Of a stretch of 50,663 bases of DNA, positions 1-9,055 are shown piece after piece. This DNA is from Nevskiaceae bacterium. GTDB taxonomy: Bacteria; Pseudomonadota; Gammaproteobacteria; Nevskiales; Nevskiaceae. Both the position numbers and the translations under genes were made by a program. Within the stretch, counting starts at the first letter, position 1; the number at the start of each line of letters is the position of its first letter. Location of the stretch: positions 1-50,663 of the forward strand of contig SSEB01000017.1 in NCBI GenBank assembly GCA_008012115.1, in the 5' to 3' direction. The notes under the pieces were generated by a model. That model searched no databases and was not told the DNA's origin. It saw only the letters and a program-made list of their open reading frames with translations.

Positions 1-31
1 GGTTGCTACGGGGTCAGCGGGCGTTGCGTCA

Positions 32-1393
32 TCACGAGCCCCACTCAATCGAGAGTGCGACCAAGTGACGCTGGTAGGCATAGCCGGAGAAGTTCGACTG
101 GTTGCGGCTGTACTGGTACTCCAGCAGGCCGCTCCAGGCGTTGCTGAATCGCAAGCGTGTGCCGAGGCCAAACTGAGCGAGCTTCTCGATGCGTCGCTGT
201 TCGATTGGTGTGCTGCCGACCAACACCTGGTCGGGATCGCGATAGCGGTCGTAGCGATATCGGGCACGGCCTTCCAGCGACAGGCGCTCGTCCAGGTCGT
301 GTCGGAGCTGCACGCCGACGCTGTGGCGCATCGGCGATTCGCTGAAGAATTCGCCGCCGCCGCGGAGATCGCGGCGATTGTTGACCTCGAATTCGTAGTC
401 GAGACGCGTGCGCACGGCGGCCAGCGGAAACGCGTAGTCGCCGCCGGCGCATTGCCGCCAGCCGTCGAGATAGGCATAGGCGCTGCCGCCGGCGACGCGA
501 CTGGCGCGGTAGTGGAAGCGCAGCGTCGAGCCGGTGTACTGGCGCGCGGTTTCGAGCACGATGCTGCCGGCGTTATCGAGGTTGTCGCCGCCGAAGAATG
601 AAGACGCCGCTTCGGCCGAAACCGCGGTGCGCCAGTCTTCGCCGAATGCGTAGCGCACAGCGAGCTGCCCGCCCTGCTGATTGAAGTCGGTATCGCGCCG
701 GTATTGCCGCGCGTAGACGCTGCCGCGCAAGTCGAGGTCGGTGGATGTCCCGGAGGCCAACGGGTAATCCAGCCCCGCGGCGAGATCGGCGAAGGCGTCG
801 GCCTTCTGGTTGGCGTTGAGTTGCAGGGTTTCCGACAACAGTGCCGGATCGCTGTCGTATCCGATGCTCGCCGAGACGTTGAGCCCAATGCGCGGTGGTG
901 GGGCTTCCGGTTCAAGCCGTCGCCGCGCCAGCTGGATCAGGCTGCGCAGGTTGGCCGAGGTGGTGCGGGTTTCTGCGACCTGCCAGTCGCGCGCCGCCTG
1001 CTCGTATTGGCCGAGCCGTGCGGCGGCCAGCCCCAAGTGGTATTGCGCGATGGCGGAATAATCCGGATTGCGGGTCAGCCGGGCAAACGCCGTCTGTGCT
1101 TCCGCGTAGCGCCCGAGCCGGTAATAAGACAGGCCGATGTTGAAATCCAGGTTGGGGCTGCGCAAACCCTGTGCGTAAGCGGCCAGAAACGCCGCCAGCG
1201 CCGCGTCTGTGTCGCCTGCGCGGTAGGCATCGACACCGCTCTGAAACTCGAACTGGCCAGCCTGTTGCGCCGATACGGGCGCGATCACGCCTGCCGCCGC
1301 GATGGCCGCGGCAAAGGCGGCGAGCTTTATGGGGTGATGCCGCCTTTCCCTGCGGCCCAAACTGCATGCGTTGACGGCTATCCGGGCGCGCAT
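32..1393 (-). CDS. TPR-containing outer-membrane beta-barrel protein
   Basis: A 453-residue exported protein. A positively charged N terminus and a hydrophobic stretch ending in PVSAQQ (about residues 22-43) form a signal peptide. Residues about 48-160 hold tetratricopeptide-like helices (FNIGLSYYRLGRYAEA, QYHLGLAAARLGQYEQA). From about residue 172 to the end the sequence alternates polar and hydrophobic residues with many aromatics, as in beta-barrels, and closes with the strand HLVALSIEWGS. The layout resembles the TPR-plus-barrel proteins of the Slam/DUF560 type, but I cannot place it firmly in that family. It is the last gene of a four-gene unit with an ECF sigma factor and anti-sigma factor, 9 bases after the preceding gene, so it is probably an output or sensor of that envelope system. 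No alternative start is available nearby and the ribosome binding site is weak. Confidence 0.75.
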   Translation of the reverse strand: MRARIAVNACSLGRRERRHHPIKLAAFAAAIAAAGVIAPVSAQQAGQFEFQSGVDAYRAGDTDAALAAFLAAYAQGLRSPNLDFNIGLSYYRLGRYAEAQTAFARLTRNPDYSAIAQYHLGLAAARLGQYEQAARDWQVAETRTTSANLRSLIQLARRRLEPEAPPPRIGLNVSASIGYDSDPALLSETLQLNANQKADAFADLAAGLDYPLASGTSTDLDLRGSVYARQYRRDTDFNQQGGQLAVRYAFGEDWRTAVSAEAASSFFGGDNLDNAGSIVLETARQYTGSTLRFHYRASRVAGGSAYAYLDGWRQCAGGDYAFPLAAVRTRLDYEFEVNNRRDLRGGGEFFSESPMRHSVGVQLRHDLDERLSLEGRARYRYDRYRDPDQVLVGSTPIEQRRIEKLAQFGLGTRLRFSNAWSGLLEYQYSRNQSNFSGYAYQRHLVALSIEWGS

Positions 1394-1402
1394 CGGCCAG
1401 GG

Positions 1403-1771
1403 TTACCGCTTGCCGGGACGGTTGGAACCGGCCGTGCCGGCATTTTCCGGCGGCTGATGGTTCTGATGTGCCTGGTCGGCGGTGGACTGTCCGTTGGCGC
1501 CATGACCGTCACGGGCTTGCTCGGCCACGTCCTGACCGTGGTCGACGCCATTGGCGCGCGCGTCGTTGGCGGTCTGGAGTCCGGAGCCGGAGCGCTGCAC
1601 GGCCCGCACATTGGCTTGTGCCGGCAGGCTGATGCGTGCGGTGGCCTGGTCCGGTTTCTCGTTGGCGTTCATCACGTCCATCTCGAGCCCGTTGAGCTGG
1701 TCCGCGGCATGAGCGGCCGGTATCGACAGCGCCGAGGCGGCGGCCAGCAGACAGGATTTGAGCTTACGCAT
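1403..1771 (-). CDS. Small exported protein of unknown function
   Basis: A 122-residue protein that I do not recognise. The first 22 residues are a clear signal peptide (lysine-rich start, then LLAAASALSIPAAHA before ADQ). The mature part is polar and looks disordered. Its C-terminal half is rich in Asn, Gln, Gly and His, and there are no cysteines. It starts inside the anti-sigma factor gene (8-base overlap) and ends 9 bases before the TPR/beta-barrel gene, which implies translational coupling in one operon. A periplasmic partner of the barrel protein or of the anti-sigma factor's periplasmic domain is possible, but this is inference from position only. Confidence 0.7.
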   Translation of the reverse strand: MRKLKSCLLAAASALSIPAAHAADQLNGLEMDVMNANEKPDQATARISLPAQANVRAVQRSGSGLQTANDARANGVDHGQDVAEQARDGHGANGQSTADQAHQNHQPPENAGTAGSNRPGKR

Positions 1772-2510
1772 GGTTGAGGTCCTCCATGTCGATTCGTGCG
1801 GCGTCTCGCGCGGCGGCGATGCGACTCGCCGGGTCCATGCGGAAAGCGCCGGTTGCAGGCGTGGTTTGCAGCACCACGGAAAATTGTTTCAGCTCGTCGC
1901 CGAGCTGCAAGCTGGCGGTCAGCACGCCGCCGTTGCCGCGCACGAACAACGGCAGTTCCAGGACGTTGGCGCCCGACTGCAGATCGGTCTGCCAGCTCAG
2001 TTCGCGCTGGCCGGGGTAGTCCTGTAGTTCCACGCCCGCCGGCAGGTTGACGCGCATCGTGATGTTGCTCAACGCTTGCGGACTGTTGAACCTCAGCCGT
2101 ACCGGCTGCACCTGTCCGCTGCTGACCTGGACCACGCGTTGGGCGGATGGGGTCGGGGCTGCCGCAACCTTCTGGTTGATGGCGGAAGGCTGTCGCGGAA
2201 CGAAGGCGATGCCGATGGCCAGTACCGCAACCGAGGCGGCCAGCGCGAAGCGCAACGCGTTGCGTCGCGCCGTCCGGCGCGTGTCCTGCTGGGCCTGGTG
2301 TGCTGCCGCAAAAGCGCGACGGGCGAAATCCGGCGTCAGTGCCGGTGCCGGCAGCTCACGCAGCCTTCGCTGCAACGCGGTGGCGTGCGCCAGGCTGATG
2401 GCGCAGTCTCGGCAGTCGGCCGCGTGGCGATTCATGGCCGCGACGGCGGGCGGTGCGAGCCGGCCGTCCAGGCGGTCATCCAGCTGTTGATGAAAGTCCT
2501 GACAGTTCAT
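1764..2510 (-). CDS. Zinc-finger anti-sigma factor, single-pass membrane protein
   Basis: A 248-residue protein. Its N terminus carries the ZAS anti-sigma motif: H29, C33 and C36 in the pattern H-x3-C-x2-C (HAADCRDC). A single membrane segment follows at about residues 87-104 (FALAASVAVLAIGIAF), then a periplasmic domain of about 140 residues with predicted beta structure. In this family the cytoplasmic zinc domain holds the cognate ECF sigma factor inactive until an envelope signal reaches the periplasmic domain. The gene lies 9 bases downstream of the sigma factor gene, with AGGAA just upstream of its ATG, which is the usual arrangement for such pairs. The inducing signal cannot be read from the sequence. 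Confidence 0.88.
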   Translation of the reverse strand: MNCQDFHQQLDDRLDGRLAPPAVAAMNRHAADCRDCAISLAHATALQRRLRELPAPALTPDFARRAFAAAHQAQQDTRRTARRNALRFALAASVAVLAIGIAFVPRQPSAINQKVAAAPTPSAQRVVQVSSGQVQPVRLRFNSPQALSNITMRVNLPAGVELQDYPGQRELSWQTDLQSGANVLELPLFVRGNGGVLTASLQLGDELKQFSVVLQTTPATGAFRMDPASRIAAARDAARIDMEDLNHA

Positions 2511-2519
2511 GAGTGTTCC

Positions 2520-3095
2520 TCATCCCGTTACACGCAGGGCGGCGCCGGAAGGTTCCATCAGCAGTTGTCGCAGATGCGCCCTGGCCCGGTGCAGGCGGGA
2601 TTTCAGCGTGCCCAGCGGGATGTTCCGTGAGCCGGCCAACTCCTCCAGGGTGTAGCCCTCGATGTCATGCCAAGCGATCAGTGCGCGGTGCTCGGGCGTC
2701 AGACGCATCAGCGCGGCGGCGATCCAGTCGCGGTCGGACAGCTTTTCGGCGACCTCGTCCGGCGATGCGAGCTTGTCGTCGACGATCAGTTCCAGCGCTT
2801 CTTCGTCCTGCTGGGACGCAGCCAGGTCGATGGCAGAGGTGGTGCGGCGGCGCACCTGATCGACGTAAAGATTGTGCAGCGCCCGCGCGAGCCAGGGCGC
2901 CGGCAGCTCGACGCGGGTCAGCGTTTCCTGCTGCGGCAGCAGTTTGACCAGCAGCGACTGCACCAGATCTTCGGCATCCGCGCTGGTGCCGGTGTAGCGA
3001 TAGGCCAGCCGGTACAGGCGCTCCAGGTGCGGCAACACCAGCGCTTCGAACGAGGGGGCGCCGGCATCGCGGCGCTGGAACGGAACAGGAGCCAT
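2520..3095 (-). CDS. ECF-type RNA polymerase sigma factor
   Basis: A 191-residue sigma-70 family protein of the extracytoplasmic function type. Region 2 includes YRLAYRYTGTSADAEDLVQSLLVKLL and region 4 includes LTPEHRALIAWHDIEGYTLEELAGS followed by the recognition helix PLGTLKSRLHRARAHL; regions 1 and 3 are absent. I chose the ATG at 3095 because GTAGG lies 6 bases before it and the protein then has the usual ECF length. An upstream in-frame ATG at 3224 would add 43 unconserved residues and would lie inside the 112-bp repeat at 3215-3326. It heads a four-gene unit with its anti-sigma factor. Autoregulation is usual for such units, but I could not identify a matching promoter. Confidence 0.88.
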   Translation of the reverse strand: MAPVPFQRRDAGAPSFEALVLPHLERLYRLAYRYTGTSADAEDLVQSLLVKLLPQQETLTRVELPAPWLARALHNLYVDQVRRRTTSAIDLAASQQDEEALELIVDDKLASPDEVAEKLSDRDWIAAALMRLTPEHRALIAWHDIEGYTLEELAGSRNIPLGTLKSRLHRARAHLRQLLMEPSGAALRVTG

Positions 3096-3214
3096 AACAA
3101 ACCTACACGGATTCTGGGCCGCCAAGGTTCCATCGGGAATCGGAATGCGTGGTTCGCGGTAACGATATTGTCGCGTCTGCAGCGGTTCAGGCCGTAAAAA
3201 TCGCGTTGGCATTG

Positions 3215-3326
3215 GCACCCGCAACGACAGCTTGTGCCGGCAGAATGGTTAATTTTTATTGAATTTATTTAAAAATGACCATTAATTTATAACGATCTGT
3301 CCGGTGCTTCGGAAGCGAGCGGGTGC
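3215..3326. repeat. 112-bp dyad element, copy 1 (E1)
   Basis: The outer arms are GCACCCGC (3215-3222) and GCGGGTGC (3319-3326). GTTA lies at 3248-3251 and TAAC at 3290-3293, separated by 38 bases that are nearly all A/T, with TTAA at the exact centre (3269-3272). Length and all spacings equal those of the four other copies. Compared with the common arm (CCACCCGCT / AGCGGGTGG), both outermost bases are changed so that pairing is kept. The element sits between the 3' end of the M14 peptidase gene (stop at 3331) and the sigma factor gene start at 3095. No target-site duplication is visible. Confidence 0.85.
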
Positions 3327-3330
3327 GCGG

Positions 3331-4362
3331 CTAGCGCCGGGGTTGCGACCAGTAGGCCACGGCCGAGTCGTGCAGCCAGGGGCGGATGCTCTCGATGGGC
3401 CGCCAGCGCGGATGCGCCACGGCGGCGCGCACCAGGAAATCGAACAGCGTCAGGTGCTGGCGCAGGATGCGCAGTTCGCGGTGCGGCTCGATGGGATTGA
3501 ACATGCCTGGCAGTGCGAGCAACTGCCAGGGATTCTTCTTCACCCACAGCCACGAGCCCAACTCCAGCGTGAACGGCATGAACAGACCCTGCGCCTCGCT
3601 GCGCGAGCGGTCATAGAGGTGATCCCAGAGGTCGCCATGCGTGGTGTACTGCCGCGACTGCGGCTCGATCACGTAGATGCTGTGATGCGGATAGGTGTTG
3701 CGGAACAGCGTGCGCAGCGCGAACACCTCGGCCAGGCAGTCGATGGGCTGGCGCGAGCGCGCGTAGGGAAACCAGATGCGGTCGCGCGTGCCGAAGCCGG
3801 AGTGGCAGTCCATCGCCAGGCTGAAGGCGTGCGGGAACAGCCGCTCCTCGACCACGCGGTAGAGCATCTGCGCCTCCGGCGCCATCGGCGCGCCGCGACG
3901 GCCGCGATACCAGGGCAGGTGCCGCGTCAGTCGCTGGCCGCCCACCAGCCAGTGCGCACGGTGATCGGCGTCCACCGGCGCGTTGCGCATCAGGTCGATG
4001 CCCTGCGGATTGCTGCGGGTCAGCCGCCGCATGCCGCCGGGATTGACCAGGGGCATGAACACCAGCCGCACCTGCGACAGCATCTGCGCGAACAGTTCGT
4101 CCCAGTGCAGGCGTTCCACCAGCGTGTGCAGGTAGGCCAGCACCACCTGGGCGCCGATGCGCTCGACGCCATGCACGCCGCCGAAGAAACCCACCGCCGG
4201 CACCTGCGGCGCGGTGCTGCCCAGTTCCACGCAATACACCGGCAGGCGCTCGCCGCGCACGCCGACCTCGCCCAGCACCTCGGCGCGCAAGGCCCCCTTG
4301 GCCCGCTTGATCAGGGCCTCGAGTTGTTCGAGTTCGGGAAGCGAATGGGACGGTTTGGCCAT
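3331..4362 (-). CDS. M14-type zinc carboxypeptidase (DUF2817-like)
   Basis: A 343-residue protein with the zinc-binding signature of M14 metallocarboxypeptidases: H-x2-E in GGVHGVERIG (residues about 61-70), a later zinc-ligand His in MDCHSGFG, and a candidate catalytic Glu in FTLELGSW. The Arg/Asn-type substrate motif region is seen as VNPGGMRRLTRSNPQGIDLMRN. There is no signal peptide, so it is probably cytoplasmic. Relatives cleave C-terminal residues from peptides, including cell-wall-derived ones, or act as deacylases; the substrate is unknown here. It is transcribed alone, its stop codon is only 4 bases from repeat element E1, and no good ribosome binding site precedes the ATG at 4362. 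Confidence 0.8.
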   Translation of the reverse strand: MAKPSHSLPELEQLEALIKRAKGALRAEVLGEVGVRGERLPVYCVELGSTAPQVPAVGFFGGVHGVERIGAQVVLAYLHTLVERLHWDELFAQMLSQVRLVFMPLVNPGGMRRLTRSNPQGIDLMRNAPVDADHRAHWLVGGQRLTRHLPWYRGRRGAPMAPEAQMLYRVVEERLFPHAFSLAMDCHSGFGTRDRIWFPYARSRQPIDCLAEVFALRTLFRNTYPHHSIYVIEPQSRQYTTHGDLWDHLYDRSRSEAQGLFMPFTLELGSWLWVKKNPWQLLALPGMFNPIEPHRELRILRQHLTLFDFLVRAAVAHPRWRPIESIRPWLHDSAVAYWSQPRR

Positions 4363-4548
4363 GCGGCGGCATCGACGGAGGCGCCGATTGTATGCGCCGG
4401 ACCCACCGGAATTGTGACGGTGCCGTGTCAGGCAGGACGCCCGCGGCGGCGAGGATGCCGAGCGCCGGTTTTGCCGGCTCCGAAGGGACCGGCTTTACAG
4501 CGGCGGCAGCGGGCGTAAAGTGAGGCTCCCTTCCGTGCGGAGCGTGCC

Positions 4549-4974
4549 ATGGGGACTTACCAGGGGAAATGCTTTTGCGGCGCGGTAGCCTTCACCGTCA
4601 CCGGCGAGCCCGAGGCGATGGGCTACTGCCACTGTGAATCCTGCCGTCACTGGTCGGCAGGGCCGGTCAACGCCTTCTCGCTGTGGAAGCCGACGGCACT
4701 GAAGGTGACCCAGGGCGCCGAGCACATCGGCACCTACAACAAGACGCCGAACAGCTTCCGCAAGTGGTGCAAGCTCTGCGGCGGTCACCTGTTCTCCGAC
4801 CATCCGCCGATGGGCCTGGTCGATGTCTACGCCGCCATGATCCCGACCATGATCTTCAAGCCGGCGCTGCATGTTTCCTACGGCGAGGCGGTGCTGCGCG
4901 TGAAGGACGGCCTGCCCAAACTCAAGGATTTTCCCAAGGAGATGGGCGGGTCCGGGGTGACGCTGCCGGAGTAG
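4549..4974 (+). CDS. GFA (CENP-V) family zinc protein
   Basis: A 141-residue protein with the cysteine pattern of the glutathione-dependent formaldehyde-activating enzyme-like fold: CFCGAV near the N terminus, CHCESCRHW at about residue 27, and CKLCGGHLF at about residue 75. These cysteines bind zinc in the family. Many members are annotated as glutathione-dependent but have no proven reaction, so I give no enzymatic function. CGGAG lies a suitable distance before the ATG. The gene stands alone between two minus-strand genes. Confidence 0.85.
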   Translation: MGTYQGKCFCGAVAFTVTGEPEAMGYCHCESCRHWSAGPVNAFSLWKPTALKVTQGAEHIGTYNKTPNSFRKWCKLCGGHLFSDHPPMGLVDVYAAMIPTMIFKPALHVSYGEAVLRVKDGLPKLKDFPKEMGGSGVTLPE

Positions 4975-5039
4975 GCGGCGTGATCCGGCAGCGGCGGCGG
5001 ATCGTTCCGCCTGCCTGGGCGCAGCCCTGCCAGCGCTAG

Positions 5040-5240
5040 TCACGCCTTCGGTGGATCGAGCGGGCAGGTGCGAAAGCTGAACAGCGCGTAGGCCGGGCAG
5101 AAACGGAACAGTCCGGTGAGCACCGGCACGATACCGAGCCAGCCCCAGGGGCCGATCGTGTTCACCGCGGCTGCGCAGATGAGCACCACACCGACGGTGA
5201 CGCGCAGCGTGCGGTCGAGGGCTCCAACATTGGCTTGCAT
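5040..5240 (-). CDS. DUF2892 small membrane protein (YgaP C-terminal type)
   Basis: A 66-residue inner-membrane protein beginning MQANVGALDRTLRVTVG, with two membrane segments (VVLICAAAVNTIGPWGWLG and IVPVLTGLFRFCPAYALFSF) and a Cys near the end (FRTCPLD). N-D-R near the first helix and CPxY in the second are typical of DUF2892. I chose the ATG at 5240 because GGAGTG precedes it by about 6 bases. The family is often found beside rhodanese or redox genes; its function is not settled. An FNR-like site lies 59 bases upstream of the start, so oxygen- or NO-dependent control is likely. Confidence 0.85.
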   Translation of the reverse strand: MQANVGALDRTLRVTVGVVLICAAAVNTIGPWGWLGIVPVLTGLFRFCPAYALFSFRTCPLDPPKA

Positions 5241-5298
5241 GAAGCACTCCGTTACGGGATTGCGGCTTTGAGCATGCGCGCCTGTCGCGATGATGACA

Positions 5299-5312
5299 TT
5301 GACCTGCATCAA
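5299..5312 (-). promoter_or_regulatory. FNR/ANR/DNR-like binding site
   Basis: The sequence TTGACCTGCATCAA matches the palindromic consensus TTGAT-N4-ATCAA at nine of ten defined positions. It lies upstream of the DUF2892 gene and just past the 3' end of the Crp/Fnr-family gene. The site is symmetric, so strand is assigned by the likely target gene. A regulator of the FNR, ANR or DNR type would be expected to bind it. The neighbouring Crp/Fnr protein is only a possible binder, because its recognition helix differs from FNR. Confidence 0.55.
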
Positions 5313-5367
5313 TGCCGTGCGCGGCATGGGCAATACCGCATTGCGGCGCTAGGCGCCGGGTACGCGC

Positions 5368-6048
5368 TCAGGCGCGCGGTGCCGGTGCGGTGTTGCGCAG
5401 GATCAGGCGACCCTGCTGCAGCAAGATTTGGCCGGCGGCCTCCATCGCCTTCAACTCCTTGTTCACGCTCTGCCGCGTCGCGCCGAGCATGCGGCCGAGG
5501 TCTTCCTGCGGCAGGTGCAGGTCGATCAGGGTGCCGTCGGGCACCGGCCGGCCGTAGACGCGGGCGAGGTCGGCGAGTCGCCGGGCGAGGCGCGCGGACA
5601 GCGGCATCAGCAGGATGTCTTCCATCGCGGCGATGGCCAGGCGCAGCTTTTCGCTGAGCACGCGGGCGAACAGGCGATACCACTGCGGCTCGGCGTCGAG
5701 CAGGGCGCGGAACTGCGCGGCGGGCAGCAGCAGGATTTCAGTATCGCCGACGGCGCGCGCGTGCACGGCGCGCGGGCGGTCGTCGAACAGTGACATTTCG
5801 CCGAACCAGTCGCCCGGCGAATAGAGCGCGCCGAGCAGCTCGCGGCCATCGGCGGCGACGAGTTCGATGCGGATCAGGCCGCGCACCACGCCGTAGAGCC
5901 CCTCCGGTGCGTCGCCGCGGGCGTAGAGCAGCGCGCCGTCGGCGAGGCGGCGGCGACGTGACAGCGCGGTGAGCTTCGCCAGCAGTTCGGGCGGCGCGTC
6001 GCGCAGCCACTGGCTGCTCCAGATCAAGTCGTCTTGGGGTCCGCTCAT
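5368..6048 (-). CDS. Crp/Fnr family transcriptional regulator
   Basis: A 226-residue regulator. Residues about 20-140 form a cyclic-nucleotide-binding-type beta-roll (GLYGVVRGLIRIELVAADGRELL, GDWFGEMSLFDDRPRAVHARA), followed by the dimer helix and a winged helix-turn-helix (LPQEDLGRMLGATRQSVNKELKAMEAAGQI). There are no cysteines, so it cannot hold an FNR-type Fe-S cluster. The phosphate-binding motif FGEMSLFDDRPRAVHARA resembles cAMP-binding members, so a nucleotide ligand or a heme/NO role are both open. The recognition helix reads TRQSVNKEL where FNR has the E-xx-SR residues that contact TTGAT, so its operator may differ. A 7-bp inverted repeat overlaps its start codon. Confidence 0.85.
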   Translation of the reverse strand: MSGPQDDLIWSSQWLRDAPPELLAKLTALSRRRRLADGALLYARGDAPEGLYGVVRGLIRIELVAADGRELLGALYSPGDWFGEMSLFDDRPRAVHARAVGDTEILLLPAAQFRALLDAEPQWYRLFARVLSEKLRLAIAAMEDILLMPLSARLARRLADLARVYGRPVPDGTLIDLHLPQEDLGRMLGATRQSVNKELKAMEAAGQILLQQGRLILRNTAPAPRA

Positions 6049-6065
6049 GCGTCCGATTATGAGCG
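6042..6065. promoter_or_regulatory. Inverted repeat over the Crp/Fnr gene start
   Basis: CGCTCAT (6042-6048) and ATGAGCG (6059-6065) are perfect 7-bp arms 10 bases apart, and the first overlaps the start codon of the minus-strand Crp/Fnr gene. This could be an autoregulatory operator, but arms of this length can also arise by chance in this GC-rich context. Confidence 0.25.
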
Positions 6066-6177
6066 CGAATGACGACGGGTGGACGCTGGCATCGCGCCCG
6101 CGCTACTCCTGCGTTGCCCTACTTCGGGCATCCATACCCTCACCATGCGCGCACAGCGTTCGGGCATCCTGCCCATC

Positions 6178-6211
6178 AAAAAAGCCGCCGCGCTCCGGGG
6201 AGCGCGGCGGC
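6178..6211 (-). terminator. Rho-independent terminator of the DUF962 gene
   Basis: A near-perfect GC-rich hairpin (arms GCCGCCGCGCTC and its complement around a 4-base loop, 6184-6211) is followed, when read on the minus strand, by six T residues (6183-6178). It lies 19 bases beyond the stop codon of the DUF962 gene and ends that transcript before the Crp/Fnr gene. Confidence 0.85.
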
Positions 6212-6230
6212 CGGAGAGGCGCCGCCGGTG

Positions 6231-6731
6231 TCAGTGCGCCGTGGGGCGGATGCTGCCGGTGGTGAGCAGGCGGCCGAACTTCTGCATCACGAACAGCGGC
6301 CCGATCAGCAGGAACTGGATGTCGTCGGCAAACGAGGGCTTGGCGCCTTCGACGTGATGGCCATAGAACTGCACCGCCCAGGCCGTGACCCAGATACCGC
6401 CGCAGATCCAGCCCAGCGGCAGGCCCTGCTGCTGGATGGCGGCGATGCCGGCGAAACTGAGCAGCGACCACACGGCGCCGGTGAGCAGGCTGCCGACGGA
6501 CAGGCGCAGGTAATACGGCAGGCCGACCAGCACCGCGAACACGGTGGCGAGGTTGACGTAGGGCGCGGTCTCGGCGGAGACGAAGGGCAGGAAGCGGCCG
6601 ACGGGCACCAGCCACATCAGGCCGAGCGTGGCGAAGAAGATCGCCGGCACGCAGACCATGTGGATCCACTGGTTGACCGGGTTCTGGTGGCTTTCCGCGT
6701 AGGTGTCGAGAAACTGCTTGAGCGTACGCAT
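6231..6731 (-). CDS. DUF962 / Mpo1-like integral membrane protein
   Basis: A 166-residue protein starting MRTLKQFLDTYAESHQNPVNQWIHMV. The early H-x-N-P-x-N-x-x-x-H pattern is typical of the DUF962 (YGL010w/Mpo1) family. Four hydrophobic segments follow (VPAIFFATLGLMWLV, NLATVFAVLVGLPYYLRL, LLTGAVWSLLSFAGIAAI, LGWICGGIWVTAWAVQF), then the conserved FYGHHVEGAKPSFADD motif. Yeast Mpo1 is an iron-dependent dioxygenase acting on 2-hydroxy fatty acids; whether bacterial members share this activity is not established. I chose the ATG at 6731, preceded by AGGA. A rho-independent terminator follows the gene. Confidence 0.85.
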   Translation of the reverse strand: MRTLKQFLDTYAESHQNPVNQWIHMVCVPAIFFATLGLMWLVPVGRFLPFVSAETAPYVNLATVFAVLVGLPYYLRLSVGSLLTGAVWSLLSFAGIAAIQQQGLPLGWICGGIWVTAWAVQFYGHHVEGAKPSFADDIQFLLIGPLFVMQKFGRLLTTGSIRPTAH

Positions 6732-7084
6732 GGCATTCGTCCTGAAGAGTGATGGTGTCGGCTTGCCTGCCGACGGTGACGCCATGATGCCGCCGCCGGA
6801 CGGCCGGCGCTGTCGGGAAGATGACATCAGCCGATGGGAAAATTGACTCAAGCCGCGTCCCAAACCGCCACCCGCTGTCAGGCGGGAGTGGAGAATAATG
6901 GTTATTAAATATTTACTGATTATTAAATCAGTAAATAAAAAATAACGATTTGGCCTAGCAAAAGGTCAGGAGCGGGTGGCGGGTTTGGGGCGAAGACCAC
7001 GGCGTTCCGCGGCCTGCGGGGACGTGACGGGGCGAGAGCAGCCCTCGATTCGCGGACTGCGGCTCTGCGCGTCGGCGCACCGTC
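6732..7084. other. Intergenic stretch holding repeat element E2
   Basis: The 353 bases between two minus-strand genes hold the upstream region of the DUF962 gene and repeat element E2 (6868-6979). From 6980 to the yheS stop there is GC-rich sequence in which I see no gene and no convincing terminator. Confidence 0.6.
6868..6979. repeat. 112-bp dyad element, copy 2 (E2)
   Basis: The outer arms CCACCCGCT (6868-6876) and AGCGGGTGG (6971-6979) are perfect complements. GTTA lies at 6901-6904 and TAAC at 6943-6946. The 46 bases from GTTA to TAAC form a palindrome with 21-base halves matching at 18 positions around a 4-base centre. In this copy the outer inverted repeat extends further, to 6861 on the left and 6987 on the right (CAAACC outside the left arm, GGGTTTG partner outside the right arm, with one extra base). 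Length and spacings equal the other copies. Confidence 0.88.
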
Positions 7085-8959
<1,875 letters not shown>

Positions 8960-9013
8960 GGGGCGCGCAGTTTACCCGCACGCGCATGGAAAAGGCGGCC
9001 CGGGCAGGGGTGT

Positions 9014-9036
9014 GGGCCGGCCTGCGCCGGCATGAC
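9014..9036. repeat. Dispersed palindromic repeat between tesB and yheS
   Basis: GCCGGC (9016-9021), CTGC, GCCGGC (9026-9031) followed by ATGAC is a short hairpin. Its sequence (GCCTGCGCCGGCATGAC) resembles a widespread intergenic repeat of many proteobacterial genomes. It lies in the 96 bases between two minus-strand genes and may act as an attenuator or mRNA end. Confidence 0.45.
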
Positions 9037-9055
9037 CGCTATCGCCGGGCGCCGG

